Assembly (NCBI GenBank): GCA_019454045.1
Contig: SKCR01025341.1
Coordinates: forward strand, 310,001-374,000
Length of the DNA stretch: 64,000 nt
Direction of reading: 5' to 3'
Source of the DNA: Zanthoxylum bungeanum
Lineage: Eukaryota; Streptophyta; Magnoliopsida; Sapindales; Rutaceae
Each line of letters starts with the position of its first letter. The first letter of the stretch is position 1. The translations under genes and the position numbers were made by a program. The notes under the pieces were generated by a model. That model saw only the letters and a list, made by a program, of their open reading frames with translations, searched no databases and was not told the origin of the DNA. Of this stretch, positions 54,831 to 64,000 are shown in pieces.

Positions 54831-57546
54831 TGTTGGGGTTTTATGGCGGAATATCGGTAACGCAGCGGGATAGTGGAAAATCAAAATTTTCTGATTTCAA
54901 AATTTTTTCTTGGATCAATTAAATAAACTTATTTATTTAATTATCCAATTATCAAATTCTGAAAAATTACACAAGAGATCAAATTTCTTGGTAATTACCG
55001 AATTGCCCCAAAACTTTGTAAATTGATTATTTTAGCCCAAAAGTTATCAAATATAATTTTGGATGATTCTAAATCATTTCTAAAATATTTTTCAACACAT
55101 CTAATGCATCAAAATCAGATTTCACACAAATCCCCAATTTTTAGTCTAATGTCGTGAGCCACCCAAAATTTTCAATTAATTACAATTTGGTCCCTTTAGT
55201 TCAAAACATGCCAAGGTCAAATCCAATCAACCTAAAATTTTACATGCATCATATTCATACCATAATACATCACATATAAGAAAATCCCCAAATTTGGAGT
55301 GGGTTATGAGCCCTAATTTTTCAATTTCATCAAACTATCCAATTTCACCAAATTTACAAAATCCAACACTTTAATCCATTCAATACTTCACCAATCTAGC
55401 CTCACCACTTTGAAACAACTCTAGAACAATTCTAAGTCACCAAGGAGTGGCTTACCAACTTTAGAATGACAACTTGATTTTCCAAAAATCAAAAGTGAAG
55501 ATTTGAAACCATTTCAAGCTTACTTACATGCATCAATCTTTCATCAAAGTTCACAACCAAAATAAACACAAACTATAAGAAGAGAGACACACCAAAGCAA
55601 CACAAAATGATGCTAAGCATGTTAGAAACAATTTTCATGTTGAAGACTTTGAAAAATAACTTACAAAATCATGATTTCCAAGCCATATTCCTTTAGCCTT
55701 CAAGCTTTTCTCTCAACTACTTTTGTATTCTATTTGGTGTCTAAAGAACTTGTCTTAACCCTAAAAAATGAAACAAAATAATATATACTTGTTCCAAATA
55801 GCCCTTGGCCGAAATTGGTGGTGTATATACAAAATATCAATGAACTTGTCTTAACCCTAAAAAATGAAACAAAATAATATATACTTGTTCCAAATAGCCC
55901 TTGGCCGAAATTGGTGGTGTATATACAAAATATCATGATATTTTTATTTCATTTAATTTTGCTTTATCAACTTGCCAAAGTCATCATCAAACCATTTAAT
56001 GATTTTCTTAAAGTCAAATAAAGCAACTAAAAAAAATATAACAAATATATTTATTTTAGGGTGTTGGCCGAAAATAACAAAAAATAAAAGAAAATTGATA
56101 TTTTCAATTTTTAACAATTAAAACAAATATCTTAAGAAGTCAAACTCAATTTGACAATCATTTCCTTTTAATGTAAAGTCAAACATTTACACTAATAATC
56201 ATTTCCTAACTTTATCATTTGGTAAGATATTTATATTTTAATTATATTAATCATTTAACAATTAAATAATTAAATAATTAATTAAATATAAATATCTCAA
56301 ATATATGTATTATATTTACTTTAAATATCTCAAATACATATATTAATGATATATGTCAAATACCTTTATTTGACAATTTATTAATGTGTATTTAATAATA
56401 TCATATATTAAATACAAATACACATTAATTAGGAAATGACGGTTCGGCCCGTTCGCATGTATTTTCGTTTAACGTTTAAACGATTTATAAATAATAACCA
56501 TTATTTATAAAAGTCGCCCTAGTGCTATACGAGTATATTTCATTAGTGAGACTCTCTAGATTCAGGTATATCTATATCCGTCACAAAATCCAATTTCGTG
56601 TCCATAATTTACCCACCCGTAAATTATGACGACCACGGATAAACTAGCTGAATCATACAGGTCGAGGTCATTGCATACGTATAATCCCTCCGTCACAGGT
56701 ATCCGGATAATCCCAGAGATATAGATGTAAACGTCAAATCTCTATAGGTATTATCTCGTCGACGTATCTATTAGCAATCTCTAATAACACTCGGAACTTA
56801 CTTCCGAAGTATACTGTGGCCGCAGATTTAACAGATTGCTAAACACATATGGACTACCTATGCTTTGTACACAGAACTGACATATCCTATCTTGACACAC
56901 ACAGGATATCCTGAGGATCGGTCCACACCCAACGAACAGGCGGAGGTCTGATCTAAATAGATCGGTGACGTGACTTCCATCTAAGTGTGGAGGATGTCTC
57001 ATACATCCACAGTGGTGTCTCAAGTCGAAGGACCACTATGCTACTCAACCCGAGAAGATTCTTATTGACATTGGTGTACCATCCATTAAGAATCTTCGGT
57101 GAGCTGTTCAGTGTTTATCCACTATAAACACCTACACGTCTATACGAGTCTCCCTAGACTCATGGTTCATTGGGATAAACCATCGGACCAAGTCTCGATA
57201 TACGACATGTACTGGTCTCAACAGATTTGACTAACCGACCCGTGTTAGTGAATCTTGACCAGGAACAATATTTGATAATATATATTTAGCAGTGACACTT
57301 CCCAATGTCAATTACAAACTACATTTGTAACTGTGTACTGCATTATATATTATCAGGCCTTTGTCTAATATATACATATCACTAAACCACATTTAGTTTC
57401 AATCTAATCGTAATCAGATCGAATACGTATATAAAAACAAGAGGTGCAACCATAAATAAGTAATATTATGGAAAAAGAGGATGTTCGTATTCATGAATCA
57501 TACATAAATACGGTCCGGATTGGTGCTCTAAGCACCAACCCCAACA
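54831..57546. mobile_element. Solo LTR, TGTTGGGG family
   Basis: 2716 bases with ends TGTTGGGG and CCCCAACA and an exact 5-base duplication CCTTA (54826-54830 and 57547-57551). Copia-1 shows the empty site: CACCCTTA runs straight into AACATGCATTC at about 6970-6985. No primer site, polypurine tract or coding domain, so it is a solo LTR left by LTR-LTR recombination or an unrecognised non-coding element. Contains a 96-base tandem duplication. Confidence 0.88.
55746..55937. repeat. 96-base tandem duplication in the solo LTR
   Basis: Two adjacent copies of a 96-base unit starting GAACTTGTCTTAACCC, identical by eye. Recent slippage or recombination event. Confidence 0.9.
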
Positions 57547-57551
57547 CCTTA

Positions 57552-58973
57552 AGCATGCATTCTAAAAGCATAATAAGGCGCGATAAATAAATTAATAATG
57601 ATATGCGGATGGATATCTCACAAATTGTTCGTAGAACAAATCACTCTTTTTCCTCTCCCCGGCTAGCACTATTCTAACTTCTACCCAATTATATAATACA
57701 ATAAAGAAACCTCATTACATTGAGGGGAATTTGTGAGAAGAGAATTACAAAGAATCGAGAGATAAAGGCTGGACACGCATGTCCAATTTAATAAATTCTA
57801 AATTTATTACAACAATTTCCAAAATTGCCTTCACCCATCTAATATCCATCTGATATACATTATTCATACAACACATCCATGTATTCACACAAAGCATGTT
57901 ATTCAATCAATCTAATCCAATTAATTAATCTTTGAATTAAGTGATCATCCAATGTTCAAACAACGATTTGATTTGCGCGAGTCCAACCCGTTTAAGAATA
58001 AGTACTAAAGTCCGTATTCTTGAATTATATCGAACTACAATTTTAAATCCGATTTATTTTTTATTCAATACTAATTTTATATTTAATTCCAAATTAAATA
58101 ATTACACTTTAATAATGTGCCTTTACGACTTAGATTCTAAATCTAATCTTAATGGGTCTCAAAGCCCAATTAACATCCAATGTTCATTTAATTAAAGTCC
58201 AATGGGCTTTCAATTAATTTCTTAAGGCATGGGCTTTGGTCAATATGGGTCAAACCCAAATATCGAGGCCCAATTAAGGAATCACCATATTTGCCAAGAA
58301 ATCAATTTTGGCCCATTAGGCCCAATTAAATATTTAAAGGCCCATATATTATATTTGGACTTAATGAAATGATTTAGGCCCAATTTGGATCCAATCCAAT
58401 TGTCCTAAACCAACTTGGCCCTACCAAGCCTATTTGGCCCAAATACAACATCTTTAGCCCAATTCCAATTAAGCCCAATTAATTAAATTCTAATATTCCA
58501 AATTTCATAATTTAATTAATTAAAGTGTATTGCACTAATTAATTATCTAAATAACATTCCCAAAATATCAATTTAATTAATTAATCATGCATTATTCTAT
58601 TCAACACATGTCCAACATTATTGAAACTAAATCAATTCATTTTCATGCTTCTTTGGTCATGGCAATGGAAGGATTTTATATCCGATTTTGATTTCAATCC
58701 AATTAAATCACAAATCAATATATCCAAGTCTTTAAACACATTCAATGGTCTAAAAAATAAAAAATTACCATGACTTTAGGGCAATATAACTTTCGGCCAA
58801 GCCTTATAATTTGGGGAAAATTAATCCAATTAATTTTTCATCAAATTGATCATGCATAACTATAAGTTATCAATATATAAGCATACTCAAACAAACAATT
58901 TGATCAAAACATGCTCAAATCAAAAATACTGAAATCAAGATTATAAACCCTAATTCAATTTCATGCTCAATAA
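57552..58973 (-). other. Copia-2 leader, primer-proximal part
   Basis: Matches 6980-8371 of Copia-1 with the GGCCCA-rich stretch at 58150-58480. No gene. Confidence 0.7.
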
Positions 58974-58987
58974 GGCTCATGATACCA
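58974..58987 (-). other. Primer binding site, tRNA-iMet type (Copia-2)
   Basis: On the minus strand TGGTATCATGAGCC; like the standard TGGTATCAGAGC site with a small change. Confidence 0.8.
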
Positions 58988-58988
58988 T

Positions 58989-60928
58989 TGTTGGGTTTCT
59001 AAGGTCATCCCAAGATCAAATAGAGCATGCAATAATGTGAATACTAAAAGAAGTATAGCGGAAATATACTCACTTTGATCGGTAGAGAGGATGTGTGTAG
59101 AACAAAAATTTTCCTTCCTTGAAAGTGCTTCAAGATCTCATCTTTGAAGTTATTTGTTGAAGCTCCAAGCTTGAAGGTAGGGATTCCAAACTCAATGGGG
59201 AGGTTTCCTTAACACCTTGTATGAACTCTTTGTGTGCTAGCAAATGAAAATTTTGCAACAAAATTTTCTCTTTTGAACTTGTAGAATTCGGCCAAGGCGA
59301 GAAATTTGGGAGAGTTTTTGTTTTCTTGTATTTTTGTTTTAAAACCAAATACCACTCATGAAAAAGTCAAAACAAATTTTGGTATATCCTTTTCCAAAAA
59401 GCAAAACCAAGTTTGGAGGGAAAAATGCCATTAATGCCTCCAACTACTCCCATCAATCAAAAAATGACTAGATCTCAATCACTAAAAAGTGACAAGACAT
59501 CCATCACTTAAGTGACATTTGATGTGACTCGTGATGTGACTTATGGGCCCCACTTTAATTCAAAATCCGAGTGGGCCCGCAAACACATTCCGGGCTCGGG
59601 TTCGTTAATTTTGAATTAACGAATTTTCCGTTGCGATTTAATTAAATCAAATTTAATTAAATAATTATGCCTAGTAAAATTACCGTTAAAGTCGCTCGCG
59701 AATTAATTCTAAATTAATTCGTTCGCCCGAATTAAAATCCAATTTTAATTTCGTGTCGAAATCCAATTTCATTTAATTTATGGAATATATTATTTTATCG
59801 ATTAATTCCGAATTAATTGTTCTCTCTCTTCTAATTGAATTTTATCCCAGATAAATTCTCGCTGTAATTAATCACAGATTAATTATGTTCGAGTCATACG
59901 TCATCGGTGAATCTTCGGGAAGTGACCCATGAGATCCTTGGATATGTTGGCAGTAAATCTGGTTGTCGGACTATCCGAACACGTGCGTACCTCGTACCAC
60001 ATTCTTAACGATTTACGAGACATGGTAGGCTTCTAGCAAAACGCCGTGCCTACTCAATTCTCCAGAAATATTCTTTTAAGAAATATGTAATCTATGACAG
60101 GCGTAGTATACGTAGTATTGCGTATTGCGATCCAGTATCTGATGTCACATGCAAGGCCTGAGGCTGGAATAGTGTCTGCCCCGTACGAAGCATATATCGG
60201 ATCACAAGCAACTAGTCTCTATAATCGGATAATCATGACCTTATCATATTATCCTGATAGTTGCAACATAATAGAGAACCGGTTCTGTATCCCTGCGTGA
60301 TCATCATCTCCATATGACTGAAGTGATACTTCCGTCTTGACATCACACCCAATACACTACGATTCTCAATAAACCCAGAAGAGGCGTACACAGAACCTGT
60401 TAAAGTCCCGGACGACCAAAACCAAAGCGTATTGATTGTCGCAAGTACTAGCGATGCAAGTCTCAGGTTAAGACCAAATACACCTCCCCTGATTCGGATT
60501 CCCATAGACACATAGTCATACTACCAATGGGATTCCGAGGGGTCTATCCAGAGCGAAGCTGTTTCCGTACTATCGGTAAACACAACCTCCTATCACACTT
60601 GCATAAGTATCAAATACTTAAATATATGAGAACTATGATGTTACGCTTCCGTAACAAGCACAAGTGCAATACTAGTCTATTCTGCATTATCGATGTCCAG
60701 TATCGATAATACTACGACTAGGGATATTTAATGATTAAACCTTTATGGATTGATATTGGCTCATATCTTATAATCTGGAACTAATCATAAGGACTTTTAT
60801 CATTTATATATTAAAATAATCTAATTACGAAATGATAAAATGCAATTTTCATTGTCACATAGTTAATTTGTACAAAAATCACAATGTCTTTTACAAATAG
60901 TGACACTATGGGTCATAATTGTCCAACA
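58989..60928 (-). repeat. Copia-2 5' LTR
   Basis: 1940 bases, collinear with 46600-48529, ends TGTTGGG and CCAACA. Confidence 0.9.
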
Positions 60929-60933
60929 ATTTT
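60929..60933. other. Target duplication, right copy (Copia-2)
   Basis: ATTTT, matching 46595-46599. Confidence 0.85.
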
Positions 60934-62068
60934 TATAGGGTTTGATATTTATACTTTCACTAAAAAGTCTCACACAATCACACATATAACAAAATCCTTC
61001 AAAATAAGTAAGTTTTTCAATACCTAATATTTTTTATTACTTGTTTAAAGTCTTGATTGAATATCACTAGATTTGGACATCATCTTTAAAAAAATCATAA
61101 TAATCATAATGGAATACCACAAGACTTTTTAGATTATTTAAAAATCTTAATTGAATACCACAAGACTTATTTAACCCAAAATAATCTTTTAAAATCTCAA
61201 TTGAATACATCTCCTAAAAACGCAGAAAGAACCGCCCCATGTTAGTCAATATTAATTATTGAAGTTCACATTATTTATTGCTAATATTTCATTATATAGC
61301 TAACATTAGACAATACCAATAGATTGTTCTACTCACTTGGCTTCTACACAATACATGTCCAATAATATACATGTCATTAAAAATTATGGATATTTTTAAT
61401 TGCAACGCAGCTCAAAAAATATTAAAAAAAACATCGTCATGAATTCTCTCATTAAAAGAACCATAATTTGGATTCGGAAATAAAAAACTTATTGGACCAT
61501 TTGAGAATTGGACTGGTGATTGGATCGATAATTCAAAAAATTAATGGGTCAGTGATTCGACTAGTTGAACCGTTTTGAAAAAAATCGATAGTACTGACAT
61601 ACATCATAAATAATTTTATTTAATTAAAAATTATTAAAAAAATATTAATTTTTTGTTTTAAAAATAAAAAAATTGAGCCGATCCGATTTAATTTGACCGT
61701 TTTGATCGAAATTTTTTCCGGATCAATTTTAAGTATTAAGCGGACCAGATACAAAACCGATTTCCGACTTGTCTGGTTCGATTTTTAAAACTAGGGTAAC
61801 AACTACTAAATAAATACCAGATGGGTAAAGAATAAGAAAGGAAGCAACTAAGGTGAGCACACGAGTGCGGATGGTCTAAACCTGCGCATACACTTGCAGG
61901 GGTGCGTAACCGCGTATGTAGAGGGAAAGATAATGACAAGGAAACAATAAATAGCAAAAATATAGAGAGAGTGCCAGCTCGAGAGTGAGTATAGCCTGTA
62001 TATAAAAAAAGGGAGAGATATCGAACTGAGTCGATTAACCGAGTTGAGTCCAAATGACCGAATCATCT

Positions 62069-62069
<1 letters not shown>
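60934..62069. other. Upstream region of the PAPA-1-like gene
   Basis: AT-rich, no gene seen. The stretch 61490-61800 (GGTTCGATTTTTAAAACTAG and related) looks like old repeat sequence but has no clear ends. Likely contains the proximal promoter of the gene beginning near 62150. Confidence 0.4.

Positions 62070-62103
<34 letters not shown>
62070..62103. repeat. Poly(A) tract, 34 bases
   Basis: Uninterrupted run of 34 A about 50-100 bases upstream of the likely transcribed region. Confidence 0.95.
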
Positions 62104-62106
<3 letters not shown>

Positions 62107-62149
62107 AAAACCTTGAACAAAAACAAAAATAAAAATAAAACACAGCGAA

Positions 62150-62475
62150 GTGTGTGAGTTTTGTGTGGGTTTGGGTTAGCGGGGGCGTGGCATTAGGGAA
62201 AAAAATGGAGAACAAGAAGATAATTAGTGATCCTCCCTTAACGTCTGTTGTAGACAATCTCATCATTGTTGCCTATTCTTCTCTAACCCTAACTCTTTTC
62301 TCTAACCCCACTCTTTTTTCTATTACAGCCACATCTCATCATCAAAACGCCACCGTATTTTCACCTTTCTCCCAGAACTTTCTCTCTTATAATTTCTTCC
62401 CTCTTTCTTTTCTTTTTTGTTTACTTATCGAAGCCGGGTTTCTTTGGTTTCTCGAATTCTTTTCGCGAGATAAGG
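62150..62475 (+). other. Probable 5' untranslated exon of the PAPA-1-like gene
   Basis: CT-rich exon-like sequence with a telo-box-like TAACCCTAA at about 62285, ending ATAAG before GTAATG (donor at 62476). The matching acceptor TTGGCGCAG ends at 62810, giving a 335-base T-rich intron. Such a first leader intron is common in plant housekeeping genes. The transcription start is a guess. An open frame at 62154-62510 overlaps this exon and is not believed to be translated. Confidence 0.55.
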
Positions 62476-62849
62476 TAATGTTTCGCTCTCTTTTTTTTTT
62501 TTTCTTTTGAAGGGCTTCTTCTGTTTTTGATAATTGATTAATGTATTGTATTTTCTTCTCTTGTTATTTTGGTGGGGTTAGTTTTATTTGTTGTTTGGAT
62601 TGCAAAATTTTGATGTGGGATTGCGTATTTGGTTCCTCAATTGAGGGTTTTGTTTAAACTGTTTTTTTTTTTTTTTTGGGTTACATGCTTTCGATTGTTT
62701 TGGTTTTTGTAAATTTAGATCTGTTTGTTATGTAATGAGGTATTATTCTTTGTGTTTGTGATGCTTTATAAATTTAAAACTTGTGATTTCTAATTTTCTT
62801 GTTGGCGCAGCATTTTCCAAATTGGTTCAGTGTGAACTTTTCCATACGC

Positions 62850-62939
62850 ATGCTTTTAGAAGTACTGGCAGCACAATTGGGCTGTAACAATTTTTATTTT
62901 AATGGAAGAGTTTGGGGGCTCTCTTATCGATGGTATTAA
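62850..62939 (+). other. Upstream ORF overlapping the main start
   Basis: ATG at 62850 opens a 29-codon frame ending in TAA at 62937-62939, in a different frame from and overlapping the main ATG at 62902. If the leader intron is spliced as predicted, it would be met first and could lower translation of the main protein. Confidence 0.45.
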
Positions 62940-64000
62940 CAATGCCGTGAGGAAGAAGAGGAGTCAAGCTTCCCGTCGACCTAGGCCTGATTCACAGTCT
63001 TTTGTTGAAAGTCGTGATTCAACACCATCTTCTGATGATGCGGGCAAGGTCTCTAGTTATGAGAACCCTGGTTGTGATTACAGACCTAAGAGAAAAGAGT
63101 TTGATCTTAATCAATATGTGTCAGACTTTTCTTCTTCTCATAGAACTGAAGGCGAAAAACTGCAGAAAAGGAGTAAGAAGGATGAGGGAGGATTTAACAA
63201 TTTCTACAATAATGAACCAGGGCGATGTGGTTATTACAATAAACAATCAAGAGAAGGTGTCCTTGCCCCTGTTAATTGGAGAAGAAATGGTGAAAGCCAA
63301 AGTTCTGGGCAGTTGGGAGTGAATTTTGATGGTCCAGGAAATGAGAGTAAGGTGAAAAAGGTGAAGCTCAAGGTCGGTGGTGTCATGCGAACTATTCATG
63401 CCAACTCCACAGCCAATGGTGCGACAAGGGCTGGGTCTGCTAAGGGTTCCCTGTCCCCAGATGATTCCAGACTGCGGCAGAAGCAGAATCTACAGGTATT
63501 TGACTATGGTGTCTTGTTGGCTTGAAATGTGATAGCCGTATTATCTTATTAATTATTTCAGTGTTGTGAATACTACACAGTTTCTATCACCTCAGTAATT
63601 TGTCTATTTCATTTAAGTATTTATCTTAGAATCGCATACCTATAGGCTATTTAAGATGTGTTACATGTGTAAAGATTTGTTGATAATTAGCCAGTTTTAG
63701 GGTTTTGCAATGTGAATAGCCCTATTAATGAGTACCTAAATTGATCCTTGGAAACGTATAATGACACTGATTTGAGACATGTACACATGGATTTATGTAG
63801 TTTGACAAATTTTAAATCTGACTTTACTTCTATGGAAAGATATCTTCTGTGGTAATGTGTTTTGTGTCGCACCTTAATATTTGTTCTTATTATTGCATAC
63901 TGATAAGAATCCTGTGTAATTTTCTTACTTAAATGTTTTTAACTGCAGGGAAATTCTGATTCCTTTATAGATAAGAGGGGTGGTTTGCAAGGGATCCCCT
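62902..64000 (+). CDS. PAPA-1-like / INO80 complex IES2-type subunit, 5' part
   Basis: First coding exon 62902-63495 (198 codons, phase 0). Donor CAG|GTATTT at 63496, intron to 63948 (acceptor AACTGCAG), second exon from 63949 reading GNSDSFIDKRGGLQGIP to the window end. The protein starts MEEFGGSLIDGINNAVRKKRS with a basic SRRPRPDSQ segment, a low-complexity acidic/serine part, RPKRKEFDLNQY, and KVKKVKLKVGGVMRTIHA. The KLKVGG-RTIHA block and the downstream GLQGIP resemble plant PAPA-1-like/HIT zinc-finger proteins, the IES2 subunit of the INO80 chromatin remodeller. The PAPA-1 and HIT zinc-finger domains would lie beyond the window. No stop codons disturb it, so it is likely functional. Assignment is from memory of the family. 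Confidence 0.8.
63496..63948 (+). other. Intron of the PAPA-1-like gene
   Basis: 453 bases, GT...AG, T-rich, with AACTGCAG acceptor. Reading through the donor would add nine codons and a stop at about 63525. Confidence 0.7.

Larger units (their letters stand above)
46600..60928 (-). mobile_element. Copia-2, Ty1/copia element with internal duplication and solo LTR
   Basis: Same family as Copia-1, minus strand, with both LTRs (46600-48529 and 58989-60928) and a 5-base duplication ATTTT. Order from the right: 5' LTR, primer site, leader, gag, protease, integrase, RT-RNase H (duplicated), polypurine tract, 3' LTR. The leader holds a solo LTR of another family. Gag and pol contain stops and indels, so the copy is not autonomous. 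Confidence 0.9.

Noticed and set aside
61490..61800. Possible transposon upstream of the gene (GGTTCGATTTTTAAAAC-type sequence)
   Set aside because: Ends are not clearly inverted and no target duplication was found; left as unassigned repeat-like sequence.
61999..62103. Poly(A) as the tail of a SINE or LINE
   Set aside because: No A/B boxes, reverse transcriptase remnant or flanking target duplication seen next to it.
62154..62510. 118-codon plus-strand ORF over the first exon of the PAPA-1-like gene
   Set aside because: It reads through the predicted splice donor into a poly-T tract and has no domain; best explained as untranslated leader.

Overview
This is nuclear DNA from a flowering plant, most likely a eudicot. 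The evidence is plant-type LTR retrotransposons with tRNA-Asp, tRNA-iMet and tRNA-Arg-like primer sites, plant-type splice sites, and one host gene that looks like a plant PAPA-1/IES2-type INO80 subunit. The species cannot be named. About 60 kb is nested retrotransposons, nearly all on the minus strand and mostly dead. The only confident host gene is the 5' part of the PAPA-1-like gene at 62.2-64.0 kb (+), which runs off the window.

Layout from the oldest layer up. Athila-2 (28304-40658, -) is truncated at its pol end. Its 3' LTR was split by Athila-1 (10242-28303, -). The 3' LTR of Athila-1 was split by a Ty1/copia element (Copia-1, 1842-10241, -), whose 3' LTR was in turn entered by another Athila-like element (Athila-0, 5' LTR at 149-1841). 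Two related non-autonomous LTR elements with no gag or pol sit inside the Athilas: element A (17629-25373, target duplication CTATG) and element B (32227-40060, target duplication ATAGG). A hAT-like MITE (28941-29401, target duplication CATGCACA) lies in Athila-2. Right of Athila-2 come two opposed LTRs of another Ty3-type family (40659-45422), about 1.2 kb of AT-rich flank, then Copia-2 (46600-60928, -, target duplication ATTTT). Copia-2 contains a 1.63-kb tandem duplication of its RT-RNase H end and a solo LTR (54831-57546, target duplication CCTTA). The host promoter and gene follow.

The most interesting signal is in the 3' region of both Athila elements, between integrase and the polypurine tract, where classical Athilas carry an env-like ORF. 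Athila-1 has two other cargo genes there. One (12989-13538) encodes a small basic cysteine-rich protein resembling carlavirus nucleic-acid-binding proteins. The other (12075-12728) is a full-length LONELY GUY (LOG) cytokinin-activating-enzyme-like gene. Both are broken by in-frame stops. In Athila-2 the same two genes are fused, apparently by an internal deletion, into one open 177-codon frame (30539-31072). Both LOG-like proteins end in a basic patch followed by an EAR-like LxLxL tail. This suggests a retrotransposon lineage carrying a hormone-enzyme-like gene together with a possible silencing-suppressor-like gene.

Elements A and B have 2.2-2.5-kb LTRs and the same primer site. Their internal regions contain a conserved splice-acceptor-like site followed by a lysine/arginine-rich segment, then kilobase-scale tandem arrays. 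These look like large non-autonomous elements mobilised by a Tat/Ogre-type partner that is not in the window.
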